37,621 bases of DNA from Rhodospirillaceae bacterium (GCA_002706405.1 PALN01000047.1:1-37621), one strand, 5' to 3'. Counted from the first letter of the stretch, positions 7,088 through 16,331 are shown. Translations and numbers: made by a program. Notes: a model not told the origin generated them from the sequence alone.

Positions 7088-8713
7088 ATGACATTCCTCG
7101 TTTTCCTGCCATTGGGCTTAATCAGCCTGCTGGGACTGTCCCTCGCCGCCGGCGCCGACGACGCCGTCATGTACGGTCACGGCCTGCTGATGGCTGCCTT
7201 CGGGTTCCTCGGCGTGTTTTGGGTCATTTCCCGCGACGGCGACATCGGTGGCCCGGCCAAGGCCGTCCCCGGTGGGGTCAACTACAACGACGCGGTGATC
7301 CGCGCCGGCCTGATTGCCTCGACCTTCTGGGGCGTGGTCGGCTTCTCCGTCGGGCTTGTCATTGCCTTGCAGCTCGCCTTCCCGGTGCTCAACCTGGACC
7401 TGCCCTGGACCAGCTTCGGCCGCTTGCGCCCGCTGCATACCTCGGCGGTGATTTTTGCCTTCGGCGGCAACGTGCTGATGATGACCTCGTTCCACGTGGT
7501 GCAGCGCACCTGCCAGGCGCGGCTCGCCGGCGGCTGGGCACCGTGGTTCGTGTTCTGGGGATACCAGCTGTTCCTGCTCATGGCCGCCTCGGGCTATGTC
7601 CTGGGCGTCACCCAGTCCAAGGAATATGCCGAACCGGAATGGTACGCCGACCTGTGGCTGACCGTCGTCTGGGTGGTCTATTTGCTGGTCTTCCTGGGCA
7701 CCCTGTGGCGCCGCAAGGAGCCGCATATCTACGTCGCCAACTGGTTCTATCTGGCCTTCATCGTGACCATCGCGATGCTGCACATCATCAACAACCTGGC
7801 GATGCCGGTCACCCTGACCTCGACCAAAAGCTACGTGCTGTTCGCGGGCGTGCAGGACGCCCTGACCCAGTGGTGGTACGGCCATAATGCGGTCGGTTTC
7901 TTCCTGACCGCCGGCTTCCTCGGCATCATGTACTACTACGTGCCGAAGCAAGCCGAACGCCCGATCTATTCCTACCGGCTGTCGATCGTCCACTTCTGGT
8001 CGCTGATCTTCATCTATATCTGGGCCGGCCCCCACCACCTGCATTACACGGCCCTGCCCGACTGGGCGCAAACCCTCGGCATGACGTTTTCGATCATGCT
8101 GTGGATGCCCAGCTGGGGCGGCATGATCAACGGCCTGATGACCCTGTCGGGGGCCTGGGACAAGCTGCGCACGGACCCGATCCTGCGCCTGCTGGCGATC
8201 TCCATCGCGTTCTACGGCATGTCGACCTTCGAAGGGCCGCTGATGTCCATCAAGGCGGTGAACGGCCTCAGCCATTATACCGACTGGACCATCGGCCACG
8301 TGCATTCCGGCGCGCTCGGCTGGGTCGGCATGGTGTCGTTCGGCGCCATCTACTTCCTGGCACCGCGCATGTTCGCGTCGGAAAAGCTCTATTCCCTGCG
8401 TCTCGTGTCCGCGCATTTCTGGCTCGCGACCGTGGGCATCGTGCTCTACGCCTCCGCCATGTGGGTGTCGGGGATCATGCAGGGCCTGATGTGGCGCGCT
8501 TACGACTCCCTCGGCTTCCTTGAATACTCCTTCGCCGAAACGGTCGAGGCCATGCATCCCTTCTATGTCATCCGGGCCCTGGGCGGACTGCTCTACGTCA
8601 TCGGCGGGTTCGTCATGGCGTGGAACGTCTACCAGACGGCGAAGGGCCGCATCCGCGACGAACGTCCCTATGAAAGCACGCCGGCTGCCCCCCAGACGGC
8701 GCCTGCCGAATAA
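7088..8713 (+). CDS. ccoN: cbb3-type cytochrome c oxidase subunit I
   Basis: The catalytic subunit of the high-affinity, proton-pumping C-family haem-copper oxidase, in the inner membrane. It has 541 residues and more than a dozen hydrophobic helices. Metal ligands can be assigned from family motifs. His117 (RPLHTSA) and His406 bind the low-spin haem b. His266 (WYGHNAVGF), His316 and His317 (GPHHLHY) bind CuB. His404 (TIGHVHSG) binds haem b3. The tyrosines in GIMYYYVPK (280-287) are where C-type oxidases carry the cross-linked Tyr. I chose the ATG at 7088, with AGAGG seven bases upstream; an in-frame GTG at 7052 lacks such a site. It begins ccoNOQP, downstream of an FNR-type box, which implies expression at low oxygen. 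Confidence 0.97.
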   Translation: MTFLVFLPLGLISLLGLSLAAGADDAVMYGHGLLMAAFGFLGVFWVISRDGDIGGPAKAVPGGVNYNDAVIRAGLIASTFWGVVGFSVGLVIALQLAFPVLNLDLPWTSFGRLRPLHTSAVIFAFGGNVLMMTSFHVVQRTCQARLAGGWAPWFVFWGYQLFLLMAASGYVLGVTQSKEYAEPEWYADLWLTVVWVVYLLVFLGTLWRRKEPHIYVANWFYLAFIVTIAMLHIINNLAMPVTLTSTKSYVLFAGVQDALTQWWYGHNAVGFFLTAGFLGIMYYYVPKQAERPIYSYRLSIVHFWSLIFIYIWAGPHHLHYTALPDWAQTLGMTFSIMLWMPSWGGMINGLMTLSGAWDKLRTDPILRLLAISIAFYGMSTFEGPLMSIKAVNGLSHYTDWTIGHVHSGALGWVGMVSFGAIYFLAPRMFASEKLYSLRLVSAHFWLATVGIVLYASAMWVSGIMQGLMWRAYDSLGFLEYSFAETVEAMHPFYVIRALGGLLYVIGGFVMAWNVYQTAKGRIRDERPYESTPAAPQTAPAE

Positions 8714-8738
8714 CGCCGCCCCGGCCAAGGAGACCCTC

Positions 8739-9464
8739 ATGTTCGATCATTCGAAAATCGAAAAGAACTCGATCCTGATGCTCATCGGGATCCTGATCGT
8801 CGTGTCCATCGGCGGGTTGGTGGAAATCGCGCCGCTGTTCTACCTGGAAAGCACCATCGAAAAGGTCAAGGGCGTGCGCCCCTACACCCCGCTGGAGCTG
8901 GCCGGCCGGAACATCTACATCCGCGAAGGCTGCTACAACTGCCACAGCCAGATGGTGCGCCCGTTCCGCGACGAAGTGGAACGCTACGGCCATTATTCCC
9001 TGGCTGCGGAAAGCATGTACGACCACCCGTTCCAATGGGGGTCCAAGCGCACGGGCCCGGACCTGGCGCGGGTCGGCGCCAAGTATTCCGACGAATGGCA
9101 CAAGACCCATCTGATCGATCCGCGTGCCCTGGTGCCGGAATCGGTCATGCCCGGCTATCCGTTCCTGGCCGAGACGACGCTCCGGTACAAGGACATCGAA
9201 GACCACCTGATCGCCAACAAGATGGTCGGCGTGCCCTATGACGACGACATGATCGCCGCCGCCCGGGCCGACCTGGAAGCCCAGGTCGATCCGGACAGTG
9301 ACGGCGTGGAAGGACTGCAGGCCCGCTATCCCGGCGCCCAGGCCCGCAACTTCGATGCCCAGCCCGGCCTGCCCACGGAAATGGACGCGCTGATCGCCTA
9401 TCTGCAGGTGCTTGGCACGATGGTCGACTTCAAGGCCTACAAGGCCGAAGACAACTACCGTTAG
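8739..9464 (+). CDS. ccoO: cbb3-type cytochrome c oxidase subunit II (monohaem cytochrome c)
   Basis: A 241-residue membrane-anchored monohaem cytochrome c that passes electrons from CcoP to CcoN. A single N-terminal membrane helix ([20 protein letters not shown], about residues 11-30) anchors a periplasmic domain. The haem motif is CYNCH (Cys65, Cys68, His69). The likely axial Met is in VMPGYPF, in the usual family context. The ATG at 8739 is preceded by AAGGAGA; longer forms of the frame overlap ccoN and are not supported. The stop lies 12 bases before ccoQ. Confidence 0.96.
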   Translation: MFDHSKIEKNSILMLIGILIVVSIGGLVEIAPLFYLESTIEKVKGVRPYTPLELAGRNIYIREGCYNCHSQMVRPFRDEVERYGHYSLAAESMYDHPFQWGSKRTGPDLARVGAKYSDEWHKTHLIDPRALVPESVMPGYPFLAETTLRYKDIEDHLIANKMVGVPYDDDMIAAARADLEAQVDPDSDGVEGLQARYPGAQARNFDAQPGLPTEMDALIAYLQVLGTMVDFKAYKAEDNYR

Positions 9465-9476
9465 GAGGACGCCGTC

Positions 9477-9641
9477 ATGCAAACCACCGGTACGGAATTC
9501 GAACAGGTCGCCATGTTCGCCCAGACCTGGGGCCTTGTGTATCTCACGGTGATGTTCGCCGGAGTCCTGATCTATGCCCTGCGGCCCGGCGCCCGGAAGA
9601 AATTCCAGGACGCGGCCCAGATCCCGTTCAAGGAGGACTGA
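9477..9641 (+). CDS. ccoQ: cbb3-type oxidase small subunit CcoQ
   Basis: A 54-residue single-pass membrane protein that begins MQTTGTEFEQVAMFAQTWGL. It has one helix (VYLTVMFAGVLIYAL), then the basic and aromatic tail RPGARKKFQDAAQIPFKED. Size, position between ccoO and ccoP, and the RPG.KK/F..AA.IP...D tail are those of CcoQ/FixQ, which stabilises the oxidase complex. AGGAGG lies seven bases before the ATG, and ccoP begins two bases after the stop. Confidence 0.93.
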   Translation: MQTTGTEFEQVAMFAQTWGLVYLTVMFAGVLIYALRPGARKKFQDAAQIPFKED

Positions 9642-9643
9642 TC

Positions 9644-10516
9644 ATGTCTGATCACCGTCATGTCGACGAATTCACTGGCATCGAGACGACCGGCCACGAA
9701 TGGGACGGTATCCGCGAACTGGACAATCCCCTGCCGCGCTGGTGGCAATGGGTGTTCTGGGCCTGCGTGGTCTGGTCGGTCGGCTATTGGATCGTCTACC
9801 CCGCCTGGCCGCTGGTGTCTTCCCATACCAAGGGCGTGATCGGCTATTCGTCGCGCGCCGAGGTCGCCCAGGAAATCAAGACCGCCACGGCGGGCATGGC
9901 CGACCAGTTGGAGCGCGTGCGCAAGGCCCCGCTCGAACAGATCCGCACCGAGGCGAGCCTGCGCGAATTCTCGCTGGCTGGCGGGCGCTCCGCGTTCAAC
10001 GTCAACTGTTCGCAGTGCCATGGTTCGGGCGCCCAGGGTTTCAAGGGCTTCCCCAACCTGAACGACGATGAATGGATCTGGGGCGGCACCATCGACGCCA
10101 TCTTCCGGACCATCACCCACGGCATCCGCAACACCGAAGACGAAAACGCCCATCAGTCGGACATGCCGGCCTTCGGGCGCGACGGCATCCTGACCAAGGC
10201 GGAGATTTCGGACGTCGCCGAATACGTGCTGTCCCTGTCGGGTCAGGCGGCGGACAGCGCCGCGGCGGCCCGCGGCAAGCCCCTGTTCACCGACAACTGC
10301 ACCGCCTGTCATGGCGATACGGGCGGCGGTAACGCGGAGTTCGGCGCCCCGGCGCTGAACAACGACATCTGGCTGTATGGCGGCGACAAGCAAACCCTCG
10401 TCGAAACCATCACCAACAGCCGCCGCGGCGTCATGCCGGCCTGGGGCCGTCATCTGGACGAAGCGACGGTCAAGCAGCTTGCCATCTATGTCCACTCGCT
10501 GGGCGGCGGCAAGTAA
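9644..10516 (+). CDS. ccoP: cbb3-type cytochrome c oxidase subunit III (dihaem cytochrome c)
   Basis: A 290-residue membrane-anchored dihaem cytochrome c that takes electrons from soluble cytochromes. The N-terminal half has the conserved EWDGIRELDNPLPRWWQWVFW and a hydrophobic stretch (about 35-57). Two class I cytochrome domains follow, with CSQCH (Cys122, Cys125, His126) and CTACH (Cys219, Cys222, His223). The family Met ligands are probably in DMPAFGRDG and GVMPAWGRHL. AGGAGG lies shortly before the ATG, inside the end of ccoQ. It is the last structural gene before an inverted repeat and ccoG. Confidence 0.97.
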   Translation: MSDHRHVDEFTGIETTGHEWDGIRELDNPLPRWWQWVFWACVVWSVGYWIVYPAWPLVSSHTKGVIGYSSRAEVAQEIKTATAGMADQLERVRKAPLEQIRTEASLREFSLAGGRSAFNVNCSQCHGSGAQGFKGFPNLNDDEWIWGGTIDAIFRTITHGIRNTEDENAHQSDMPAFGRDGILTKAEISDVAEYVLSLSGQAADSAAAARGKPLFTDNCTACHGDTGGGNAEFGAPALNNDIWLYGGDKQTLVETITNSRRGVMPAWGRHLDEATVKQLAIYVHSLGGGK

Positions 10517-10520
10517 CCCA

Positions 10521-10572
10521 CGTTTCAGGAAACACCACCGGCCCGGGGAGGGGGCCGACCGTTCCTGAAACG
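10521..10572. repeat. Inverted repeat between ccoP and ccoG
   Basis: Eleven-base perfect arms (CGTTTCAGGAA at 10521-10531 and TTCCTGAAACG at 10562-10572) enclose a second small stem, GGCCC/GGGCC, around GGGGAGG (10540-10556). No T run follows, so it is not a standard intrinsic terminator. In the mRNA it would form a long stem-loop starting five bases after the ccoP stop and ending 22 bases before the ccoG start. Confidence 0.75.
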
Positions 10573-10594
10573 GGAACACCTTGGGGTAATACGA

Positions 10595-12097
10595 ATGCGC
10601 AGCACGGAAAACCAATCGGACACGGCCATCGGCGCCCCAAAAATCCGGGAATACGACGTCGAAGCCGTCAACCGCAAAGAAACGCGGCCGCCGTTGTATG
10701 TGCCGCGCAAGAAGATCCACCCCCGTCGCACCCAGGGCTTTTTCCGCACCTTCAAGTGGTGGGTCATGGCCGTCACCCTGGGCATCTACTACGTCACGCC
10801 CTGGCTGCGCTGGGACCGTGGTCCGGGCGCGCCCGACCAGGCCGTGCTGGTCGATGTTCCGGGCCGGCGGTTCTATTTCTTCTTCATCGAAATCTGGCCC
10901 CAGGAATTCTATTACATCGCCGGCCTGCTGATCATGGCCGGTCTCGGCCTGTTTCTGGTGACCTCCGTGGTCGGCCGGGCGTGGTGCGGCTATGCCTGCC
11001 CGCAGACCGTATGGACGGACCTGTTCATCTGGGTCGAGCGCCTGGTCGAGGGCGACCGCGGGGCGCGCATCCGTCTGGACAAGGCCCCGATGTCCGCCGG
11101 CAAGCTCATGAAGCGTCTGACCAAATACGTGATCTGGCTGATCATCGCCATGGGCACGGGCGGCGCCTGGGTGTTCTACTTCGCCGATGCACCGACGCTG
11201 CTGACCGATCTGTTCACCGGCCAGGCGGCCACCGTCGCCTATGCCACCGTCGGTGTGCTGACCTTCACCACCTTCACCCTGGGCGGCTTCATGCGCGAGC
11301 AGGTCTGCACCTACATGTGTCCCTGGCCGCGCATCCAGGCGGCCATGATGGACGAGGAAAGCCTGACGGTCACCTACCGCACCGACCGGGGCGAGCCGCG
11401 CAAGCCGTTCGAAAAGAACGCCGACTGGGACAAACGCGGCGATTGCATCGACTGCAAGGCCTGTGTCGTCGTCTGCCCCATGGGCATCGACATTCGCGAC
11501 GGCCAGCAGTTGGAATGCATCACCTGCGCGCTGTGCATCGATGCCTGTGACGACGTCATGAGCAAGATCGGCCGGCCGCGCGGGCTGATCGATTATGATT
11601 CCATCGCCAACGACGAACGCCGCCGCGAGGGCAAGGAAACCAAGCTGCGCCTGTTCCGTCCGCGCACCCTGTTCTACTTCGCGCTCTGGGCATTGATCGG
11701 GCTCGGCATGGTCTATGTGCTGCTGACCCGGTCCGACCTGGACATCAACGTGATCCATGACCGCAACCCGCTGTACACGACACTCAGCGACGGCAGCCTC
11801 CGCAACGGCTATACCTTCAAGATTCTCAACAAGGCGCGGGAGCAGCGCACGCTGACCTTGCATGCCTCGGGCCTGCCGGGGATCAAGCTGAAGGTCGTCG
11901 GCTCCGAAGACATGGGCGACAGCCCCGATCCCTACTTCACCGTGAAACCCGACCGTCTGCAGTCGTTCCGCCTGCTGGTCACCGTGCCGCCGGGCACCCT
12001 GAAAAGCGACGCCGCCGACTTGCGCTTCGTGCTCAAGGAAATCAACACCGGCCAGACCGCGTCCTACAACAGCCTGTTCCGGGGACCGGGACAATGA
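10595..12097 (+). CDS. ccoG: cbb3 oxidase assembly protein CcoG (FixG/RdxA family)
   Basis: A 500-residue membrane-bound iron-sulfur protein needed to assemble cbb3 oxidase; family members are proposed to reduce Cu(II) for insertion into CcoN. Helices lie near residues 50-70, 95-130, 160-220 and 345-370. Family motifs are RAWCGYACPQTVWTDLFIWVERLVEG and EQVCTYMCPWPRIQAAMMDE. Two ferredoxin-like clusters follow, CIDCKACVVVCP and CITCALCIDACDDV, and then RPRGLIDYDS. The C-terminal 120 residues form the periplasmic immunoglobulin-like FixG domain. It overlaps ccoH by four bases (ATGA), so ccoGHI are translationally coupled. Confidence 0.96.
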   Translation: MRSTENQSDTAIGAPKIREYDVEAVNRKETRPPLYVPRKKIHPRRTQGFFRTFKWWVMAVTLGIYYVTPWLRWDRGPGAPDQAVLVDVPGRRFYFFFIEIWPQEFYYIAGLLIMAGLGLFLVTSVVGRAWCGYACPQTVWTDLFIWVERLVEGDRGARIRLDKAPMSAGKLMKRLTKYVIWLIIAMGTGGAWVFYFADAPTLLTDLFTGQAATVAYATVGVLTFTTFTLGGFMREQVCTYMCPWPRIQAAMMDEESLTVTYRTDRGEPRKPFEKNADWDKRGDCIDCKACVVVCPMGIDIRDGQQLECITCALCIDACDDVMSKIGRPRGLIDYDSIANDERRREGKETKLRLFRPRTLFYFALWALIGLGMVYVLLTRSDLDINVIHDRNPLYTTLSDGSLRNGYTFKILNKAREQRTLTLHASGLPGIKLKVVGSEDMGDSPDPYFTVKPDRLQSFRLLVTVPPGTLKSDAADLRFVLKEINTGQTASYNSLFRGPGQ

Positions 12098-12606
12098 GCC
12101 AGGCCCTTCCCCCGGCCCCCCGCCAGATCACCGGCAAGATGGTGCTGTGCTGGCTCATTGCCTTTTTCGGCGTGATCATCGCCGTCAACATGACCTTCGT
12201 CTATTTCGCGCTCGACAGCTGGCCCGGCCTGACCACGCAGAAAGCCTATGAAGAAGGCATCACCTACAACAAGACCCTGGAGAACGCCGCCCGCCAAGAC
12301 GCCATGGGGTGGCGCTCGCACGTCGCCGTGGGCCCGTCGATGTCCAAGGGAACCCGCATCCTGACCTTGACCATGACCGGTCCCGAAGGCCCCGTTGTCG
12401 GCCTGACCGTCCAGGCCCGGCTTCGCCGCCCGTTGGGCGACGGACTGACCGTCGAAACGAACTTGGCCGAGGATCGCCCGGGGCTTTACGCCGCCCTGTT
12501 GCGTCTGCCGGCGCTGGGCCGCTGGCAGGTCGAGATCACGGCCCAAGCCGGTGACGGGCGTACCTTCCGCATGGACCATGAAATCCAGGCCGGGGGGGCG
12601 AAGTGA
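12094..12606 (+). CDS. ccoH: FixH family protein (CcoH)
   Basis: A 170-residue membrane-anchored protein needed for stable cbb3 assembly. One N-terminal helix (MVLCWLIAFFGVIIAVNMTFVYFAL) is followed by a periplasmic beta-rich domain. The family features are the FGVIIAVN.TF helix and SWPGLTTQKAYEEGITYNKTL just after it. Start and stop overlap ccoG and ccoI by four bases each, so its place in ccoGHIS is secure. Confidence 0.92.
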   Translation: MSQALPPAPRQITGKMVLCWLIAFFGVIIAVNMTFVYFALDSWPGLTTQKAYEEGITYNKTLENAARQDAMGWRSHVAVGPSMSKGTRILTLTMTGPEGPVVGLTVQARLRRPLGDGLTVETNLAEDRPGLYAALLRLPALGRWQVEITAQAGDGRTFRMDHEIQAGGAK

Positions 12607-14792
12607 ACCAGGTTTCCGCCGCCGCGATCCCCGCCGACGCCGACGCCACGCCGGCCGTTCCCGAAACCTTGCATCTGATGGTCGAGAACGTCCATTGCGC
12701 GGGCTGCATCAAGCGCATCGAGGGCACCCTGGCGACCACGCCGGGTGTCGTCGCGTCGCGGGTCAACCTGTCGACCAAGCGCCTGCGGGTGGATTGGCTG
12801 CCCGGCCTGACCACGCCGGACGCCATCGCCGAAACGGTGACCGACCTGGGCTTTCCCGCCCGCCCCTTCGATCCCACGACGCTGGAAGACGGCGGCGAGG
12901 CCGAGGACAGGCGCCTATTGAAGGCCATGGCCGTGGCCGGGTTCGCCGCCGCCAACGTGATGCTGCTGTCGGTGTCCGTGTGGTCCGGGCATTTTTCCGG
13001 CATGGGCATCGCGACCCGTGACCTGTTCCATTGGGTGTCGGCACTGATCGCCCTGCCCGCGGTGGTCTATGCGGGCATGCCGTTTTTCGCCTCCGCCGCG
13101 CGGGCTCTCGCCAACCGGGCGCTCAACATGGACGTGCCCATTTCGCTGGCCGTGATCCTGGCCGCCGGCATGAGCCTGCAGCAGACCATGAAAAGCGCGG
13201 AGCACGCCTATTTCGATGCGTCGGTGACGCTGCTGTTCTTCCTGTTGATCGGCCGCTACCTGGACCGCCGGGCACGGACCAAGGCACGGTCCGCGGCGAC
13301 GCGCCTGCTGGGTCTGCGCGCCGCGACGGCCATGGTCGTCGGCGCCGACGGCAAACAGCGGGCCGTCGCCACGGCGGACCTGGAGCCGGGCATGGTCCTG
13401 GCCGTCGCCGCCGGCGAACGCCTGGCCGCCGACGGCGTGATCGCCACCGGACGCACGGAGATCGACACCTCCCTGGTGACCGGGGAAAGCCTGCCCCATT
13501 CGGCCCAGCCGGACGACGCCGTCTATGCCGGGACCCTCAACCTGACCGCCCCCGTCGAAGTCCGCATCACGGCGGCGGGCGAGGACACGCTGCTGGCCGA
13601 AATCGTGCGCCTGATGGAAGCCGCCGAACAGGGCCGCGCCAAATACGTGAAACTCGCGGACCGGGCGGCCCGCATCTATGCCCCGGTCGTGCATATCCTG
13701 GCCGGCGGCACCCTCATCGGATGGTGGCTGGCGACCGGCGACTGGGAACGCTCGCTGCTCACCGCCGTGGCCGTGCTCATCATCACCTGTCCCTGCGCCC
13801 TCGGCCTTGCCGTGCCGGCGGTGCAGGTCGTCGCCTCGGGCCGTCTGCTGCAGCGCGGCGTGCTGCTCAAGGCCGCCGACGGGCTGGAGCGCCTGGCCCA
13901 GGCGGATCATGTGGTGTTCGACAAGACCGGCACCCTGACATTGGGCGAACCGGCGCTGGTCAACGGCACCGACATTCCGCCCGAGGCCCTGCACCTGGCC
14001 GCCGCCCTGGCCGCCCACAGCCGCCATCCCCTGGCCCGCGCCTTGGTCAAGGCGGCCGCGACCGACGCCCCATCCGTTGCCCTGCAAGACATCAAGGAAA
14101 TGCCCGGCTGCGGCCTGTCGGCCATGGCCGGCAGCCGGCCCCTGCGCCTGGGCAGCCCCGCCTGGTGCGACGCCGCGCCCGCCGCCGATGCCGCCGGCCC
14201 CGCCGGGCCGGAATTCTGGCTGAAGGCCGGCGACGATGCGCCGGTCCGCTTCGTGTTCGCCGACCGGCTGCGCGACGATGCCCGTGCCACTGTGGAGCGG
14301 ATCAAGGCCTTGGGGCTGACGGTCGAGCTCCTGTCCGGCGACCGCGAGGATGTCGTCCGCGCCGTCGCGGCCGACCTGGGCATCGACGACTGGCGCGCGC
14401 AATGCCCGCCGGACGCCAAGGTTCAACGGCTCAAGGAATTGGCCGATCAGGGCCGCCATGTGCTGATGGTCGGCGACGGCCTGAACGACGCGCCGGCCCT
14501 GGCGTCGGGTCATGCCTCTCTGTCGCCGGCAAGCGCCGCAGACATCAGCCAGACCGCCGCCGACATGGTGTTCCAAGGCCGATCTCTCGCTCCCGTGGCC
14601 GAGGCCATCATCGTGGCCCGCGCCGCCACCCGGCACGTGAAGCAGAATTTCGCCCTGGCCCTGATCTACAACATCATCGCCGTGCCGGTGGCCGTCGCCG
14701 GCCTAGTCACGCCGCTGGTTGCCGCCGTCGCCATGTCGTCGTCGTCGATCCTGGTGACCCTTAACGCCCTGCGCCTGAAGCTTGTGAAGTAG
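12603..14792 (+). CDS. ccoI: Copper-transporting P1B-type ATPase CcoI (FixI)
   Basis: A 729-residue P-type ATPase that exports Cu+ for insertion into cbb3 oxidase. The N-terminal heavy-metal-associated domain has VENVHCAGCIKRIEG (Cys32, Cys35). The membrane metal site is CPC at 396-398 (ITCPCALGLAVP). The phosphorylation motif DKTGTLTLG has Asp440. The SRHPLARAL motif of the nucleotide domain and the hinge VGDGLNDAPALA are intact. It starts with GTG at 12603, overlapping the ccoH stop by four bases. The position between ccoH and ccoS marks it as the oxidase-dedicated exporter rather than a copper-resistance CopA. Confidence 0.96.
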   Translation: MNQVSAAAIPADADATPAVPETLHLMVENVHCAGCIKRIEGTLATTPGVVASRVNLSTKRLRVDWLPGLTTPDAIAETVTDLGFPARPFDPTTLEDGGEAEDRRLLKAMAVAGFAAANVMLLSVSVWSGHFSGMGIATRDLFHWVSALIALPAVVYAGMPFFASAARALANRALNMDVPISLAVILAAGMSLQQTMKSAEHAYFDASVTLLFFLLIGRYLDRRARTKARSAATRLLGLRAATAMVVGADGKQRAVATADLEPGMVLAVAAGERLAADGVIATGRTEIDTSLVTGESLPHSAQPDDAVYAGTLNLTAPVEVRITAAGEDTLLAEIVRLMEAAEQGRAKYVKLADRAARIYAPVVHILAGGTLIGWWLATGDWERSLLTAVAVLIITCPCALGLAVPAVQVVASGRLLQRGVLLKAADGLERLAQADHVVFDKTGTLTLGEPALVNGTDIPPEALHLAAALAAHSRHPLARALVKAAATDAPSVALQDIKEMPGCGLSAMAGSRPLRLGSPAWCDAAPAADAAGPAGPEFWLKAGDDAPVRFVFADRLRDDARATVERIKALGLTVELLSGDREDVVRAVAADLGIDDWRAQCPPDAKVQRLKELADQGRHVLMVGDGLNDAPALASGHASLSPASAADISQTAADMVFQGRSLAPVAEAIIVARAATRHVKQNFALALIYNIIAVPVAVAGLVTPLVAAVAMSSSSILVTLNALRLKLVK

Positions 14793-14802
14793 GAACCGTC
14801 TC

Positions 14803-14985
14803 ATGGAAGTCCTGATTTACCTGATCCCCGTCGCCCTGTTCCTTGGGCTGTTGGGCCTGGGGGCGTTTTTCTGGGCGCTCAAGTCGGGACAGTTCGAGGA
14901 TCTGGACGGTGCCGCCGAACGTATCCTGATGGACGACGAAGACAAGCCCGCCGCCGAATTCAGCTTCCATCCGCCCTGCCATTGA
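14803..14985 (+). CDS. ccoS: cbb3-type oxidase assembly protein CcoS
   Basis: A 60-residue single-pass membrane protein: an N-terminal helix (MEVLIYLIPVALFLGLLGLGAFFWALKSG) and then GQFEDLDGAAERILMDDED, the CcoS signature (FW..KSGQ(F/Y)EDL.....RIL.D). CcoS is needed for cofactor insertion into CcoN. It lies ten bases after ccoI and closes ccoGHIS. No terminator is visible before the next gene. Confidence 0.95.
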   Translation: MEVLIYLIPVALFLGLLGLGAFFWALKSGQFEDLDGAAERILMDDEDKPAAEFSFHPPCH

Positions 14986-15030
14986 CCGCAGGCTCCGCCG
15001 CCCCATCCGGCCCGTCCCGCCACTTCTGCG

Positions 15031-15060
15031 TTGAACCGTTTCGCTTTTGCGCCCTATCTT
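15031..15060 (+). promoter_or_regulatory. Possible sigma-70 promoter of the CRP-like regulator
   Basis: TTGAAC (15031-15036) and TATCTT (15055-15060) are 18 bases apart, four of six matches each. The start would be near 15067, about 44 bases before the ATG. It lies in the 125-base gap after ccoS and would let the regulator be transcribed separately from the cco operon. Confidence 0.4.
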
Positions 15061-15110
15061 ATGCATCGGCGGACCGTAGGCGGTCGGCCCAACAATGAGG
15101 GACTGGACGA

Positions 15111-15809
15111 ATGGGGCAACGCGACCCGGCCAAAACGGATCAAAGCCTGGACGGTATTCCGCTGCTCAGTTGCCTGACCGCGGCTGAGCGGAAGGGGCTG
15201 GAACGTCAATGCCGATGGATCGACTTCGGCCCCGGTGAAAAGATCATCGAGCGGGGCGAGGAATATTCCAGCGTCTATTTCCTGATCTCCGGCACTGCCC
15301 ATGTCCTGAATTATTCCGAATCCGGACGCGCCGTATCCTACGCCGCCCTGAAGAACGGTGACGTGTTTGGGGAACTGGCCGCGATTGACGGCCTGCCGCG
15401 CTCTGCCTGGGTCTGTACCATCACACGCTGCGTCGTCGGCGCCGTACCCGGCCCAGCGTTCCTCGATCTTGTCACGTCGAACCGGGACATGGCGATGGCG
15501 CTGCTCAAGCGGCTGGCGGCGGTGATCCGCCTGGGTGACGAACGGCTGGCCGACGTCAGCCTGCTGGGCGCCGAACAGCGGGTCTGCATGGAATTGATCC
15601 GCATGGCCGAACCGGACCCGGACGATCCCGAACGCTATCTGGTGTATCCCGTGCCGACACAAACCAACTTCGCCAACATGATCGGCGCGTCCAGGGAAAC
15701 CGTGTCGCGCATCCTGGGGCGGCTGCGCGACGATGACATCGTCCAGCGCACGGACAAGGGCCTGGCGATCCCCGACCGGGGCCGCCTGGAACAGCGGGCG
15801 TTGCTGTAG
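15111..15809 (+). CDS. Crp/Fnr-family transcriptional regulator, CRP-like
   Basis: A 232-residue regulator with an N-terminal cyclic-nucleotide-binding beta barrel (about 15-125), a dimerisation helix (about 120-150) and a C-terminal winged helix. The phosphate-binding cassette FGELA (86-90) followed by RSAW (97-100) matches the cAMP-binding form of CRP. The FNR-type cysteine cluster is missing: the cysteines at 21, 34, 102, 107 and 159 do not have the needed spacing. The recognition helix GASRETVSRILGRL keeps the CRP residues Arg195, Glu196 and Arg200, with Ser199 as in FNR. It lies downstream of ccoS in the same direction, after a 125-base gap. Its ligand and targets are unknown, but it is probably not the sensor that reads the FNR-type box before ccoN. 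Confidence 0.88.
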   Translation: MGQRDPAKTDQSLDGIPLLSCLTAAERKGLERQCRWIDFGPGEKIIERGEEYSSVYFLISGTAHVLNYSESGRAVSYAALKNGDVFGELAAIDGLPRSAWVCTITRCVVGAVPGPAFLDLVTSNRDMAMALLKRLAAVIRLGDERLADVSLLGAEQRVCMELIRMAEPDPDDPERYLVYPVPTQTNFANMIGASRETVSRILGRLRDDDIVQRTDKGLAIPDRGRLEQRALL

Positions 15810-15816
15810 CGGCCCC

Positions 15817-16203
15817 TTACGGCGCCGCCACCCAAGCCCTGGCCTGTTTCACCGTCCGGAAAATGGCGAGATCGTGGTTGGGCCGCGAGCTGCTGTCGAT
15901 GAACGACTGCAACAGTGCCTTCATCAACTCGCTGTCGCTGACGAAGGCCAGTTTGAACGGACGGCCCAGATAGTCCGGCGGCAGCTTGACCGTTTCATCC
16001 TCGGCAACGCGCTGAAGGATGTCAGTGGTCCAGGCCGCAACCGTATCCGCATCGACATCTGAAAGGTCGACGATCATGTAGGCATGGTGATCGTTGATGT
16101 TCTCCGCTTCCCAGGCCGTGATCTCCAAAATCTCGAAAGGGGCGGAAAAACCAGAATGACGGACATATACACCGGTCGACTCTTCGGTGATTTCATAGGG
16201 CAT
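15817..16203 (-). CDS. STAS/SpoIIAA-like small protein
   Basis: A 128-residue soluble protein. The N-terminal MPYEITEESTGVYVRHSGFSAPFEILEI, the central YMIVDLSDVDADTV and the C-terminal DLAIFRTVKQARAWV resemble the SpoIIAA-like/STAS small proteins common in proteobacteria, whose function is mostly unknown. The fold assignment rests on pattern only. The ATG at 16203 has GGAGGG about ten bases upstream. It converges on the CRP-like gene with seven bases between the stops. Confidence 0.6.
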   Translation of the reverse strand: MPYEITEESTGVYVRHSGFSAPFEILEITAWEAENINDHHAYMIVDLSDVDADTVAAWTTDILQRVAEDETVKLPPDYLGRPFKLAFVSDSELMKALLQSFIDSSSRPNHDLAIFRTVKQARAWVAAP

Positions 16204-16331
16204 TAATGGCGCGCCCTCCGGAATGTGAAACGATCATGACCCGGAATCAGATCATTCCTCCAAGATCAGCGCAATGGCATTGTTCGCATGTGCGGAAGAA
16301 AGAACTCGGGCGGAGACGGATCCGCTCTCGC

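Noticed and set aside
7118..8740. 540-residue leftward open frame over ccoN
   Set aside because: It lies opposite a complete ccoN, is His/Gln/Asp-rich with no recognisable domain, and has no ribosome binding site.
9572..12094. 840-residue leftward open frame
   Set aside because: It is antisense to ccoQ, ccoP and ccoG. The rightward proteins match their families throughout; the long antisense frame is a by-product of high GC at third positions.
13031..14764. 577-residue rightward open frame inside ccoI
   Set aside because: It is an Arg/Pro/Gly-rich shifted frame of the P-type ATPase; all ATPase motifs are in the other frame, so it is not a frameshifted gene.
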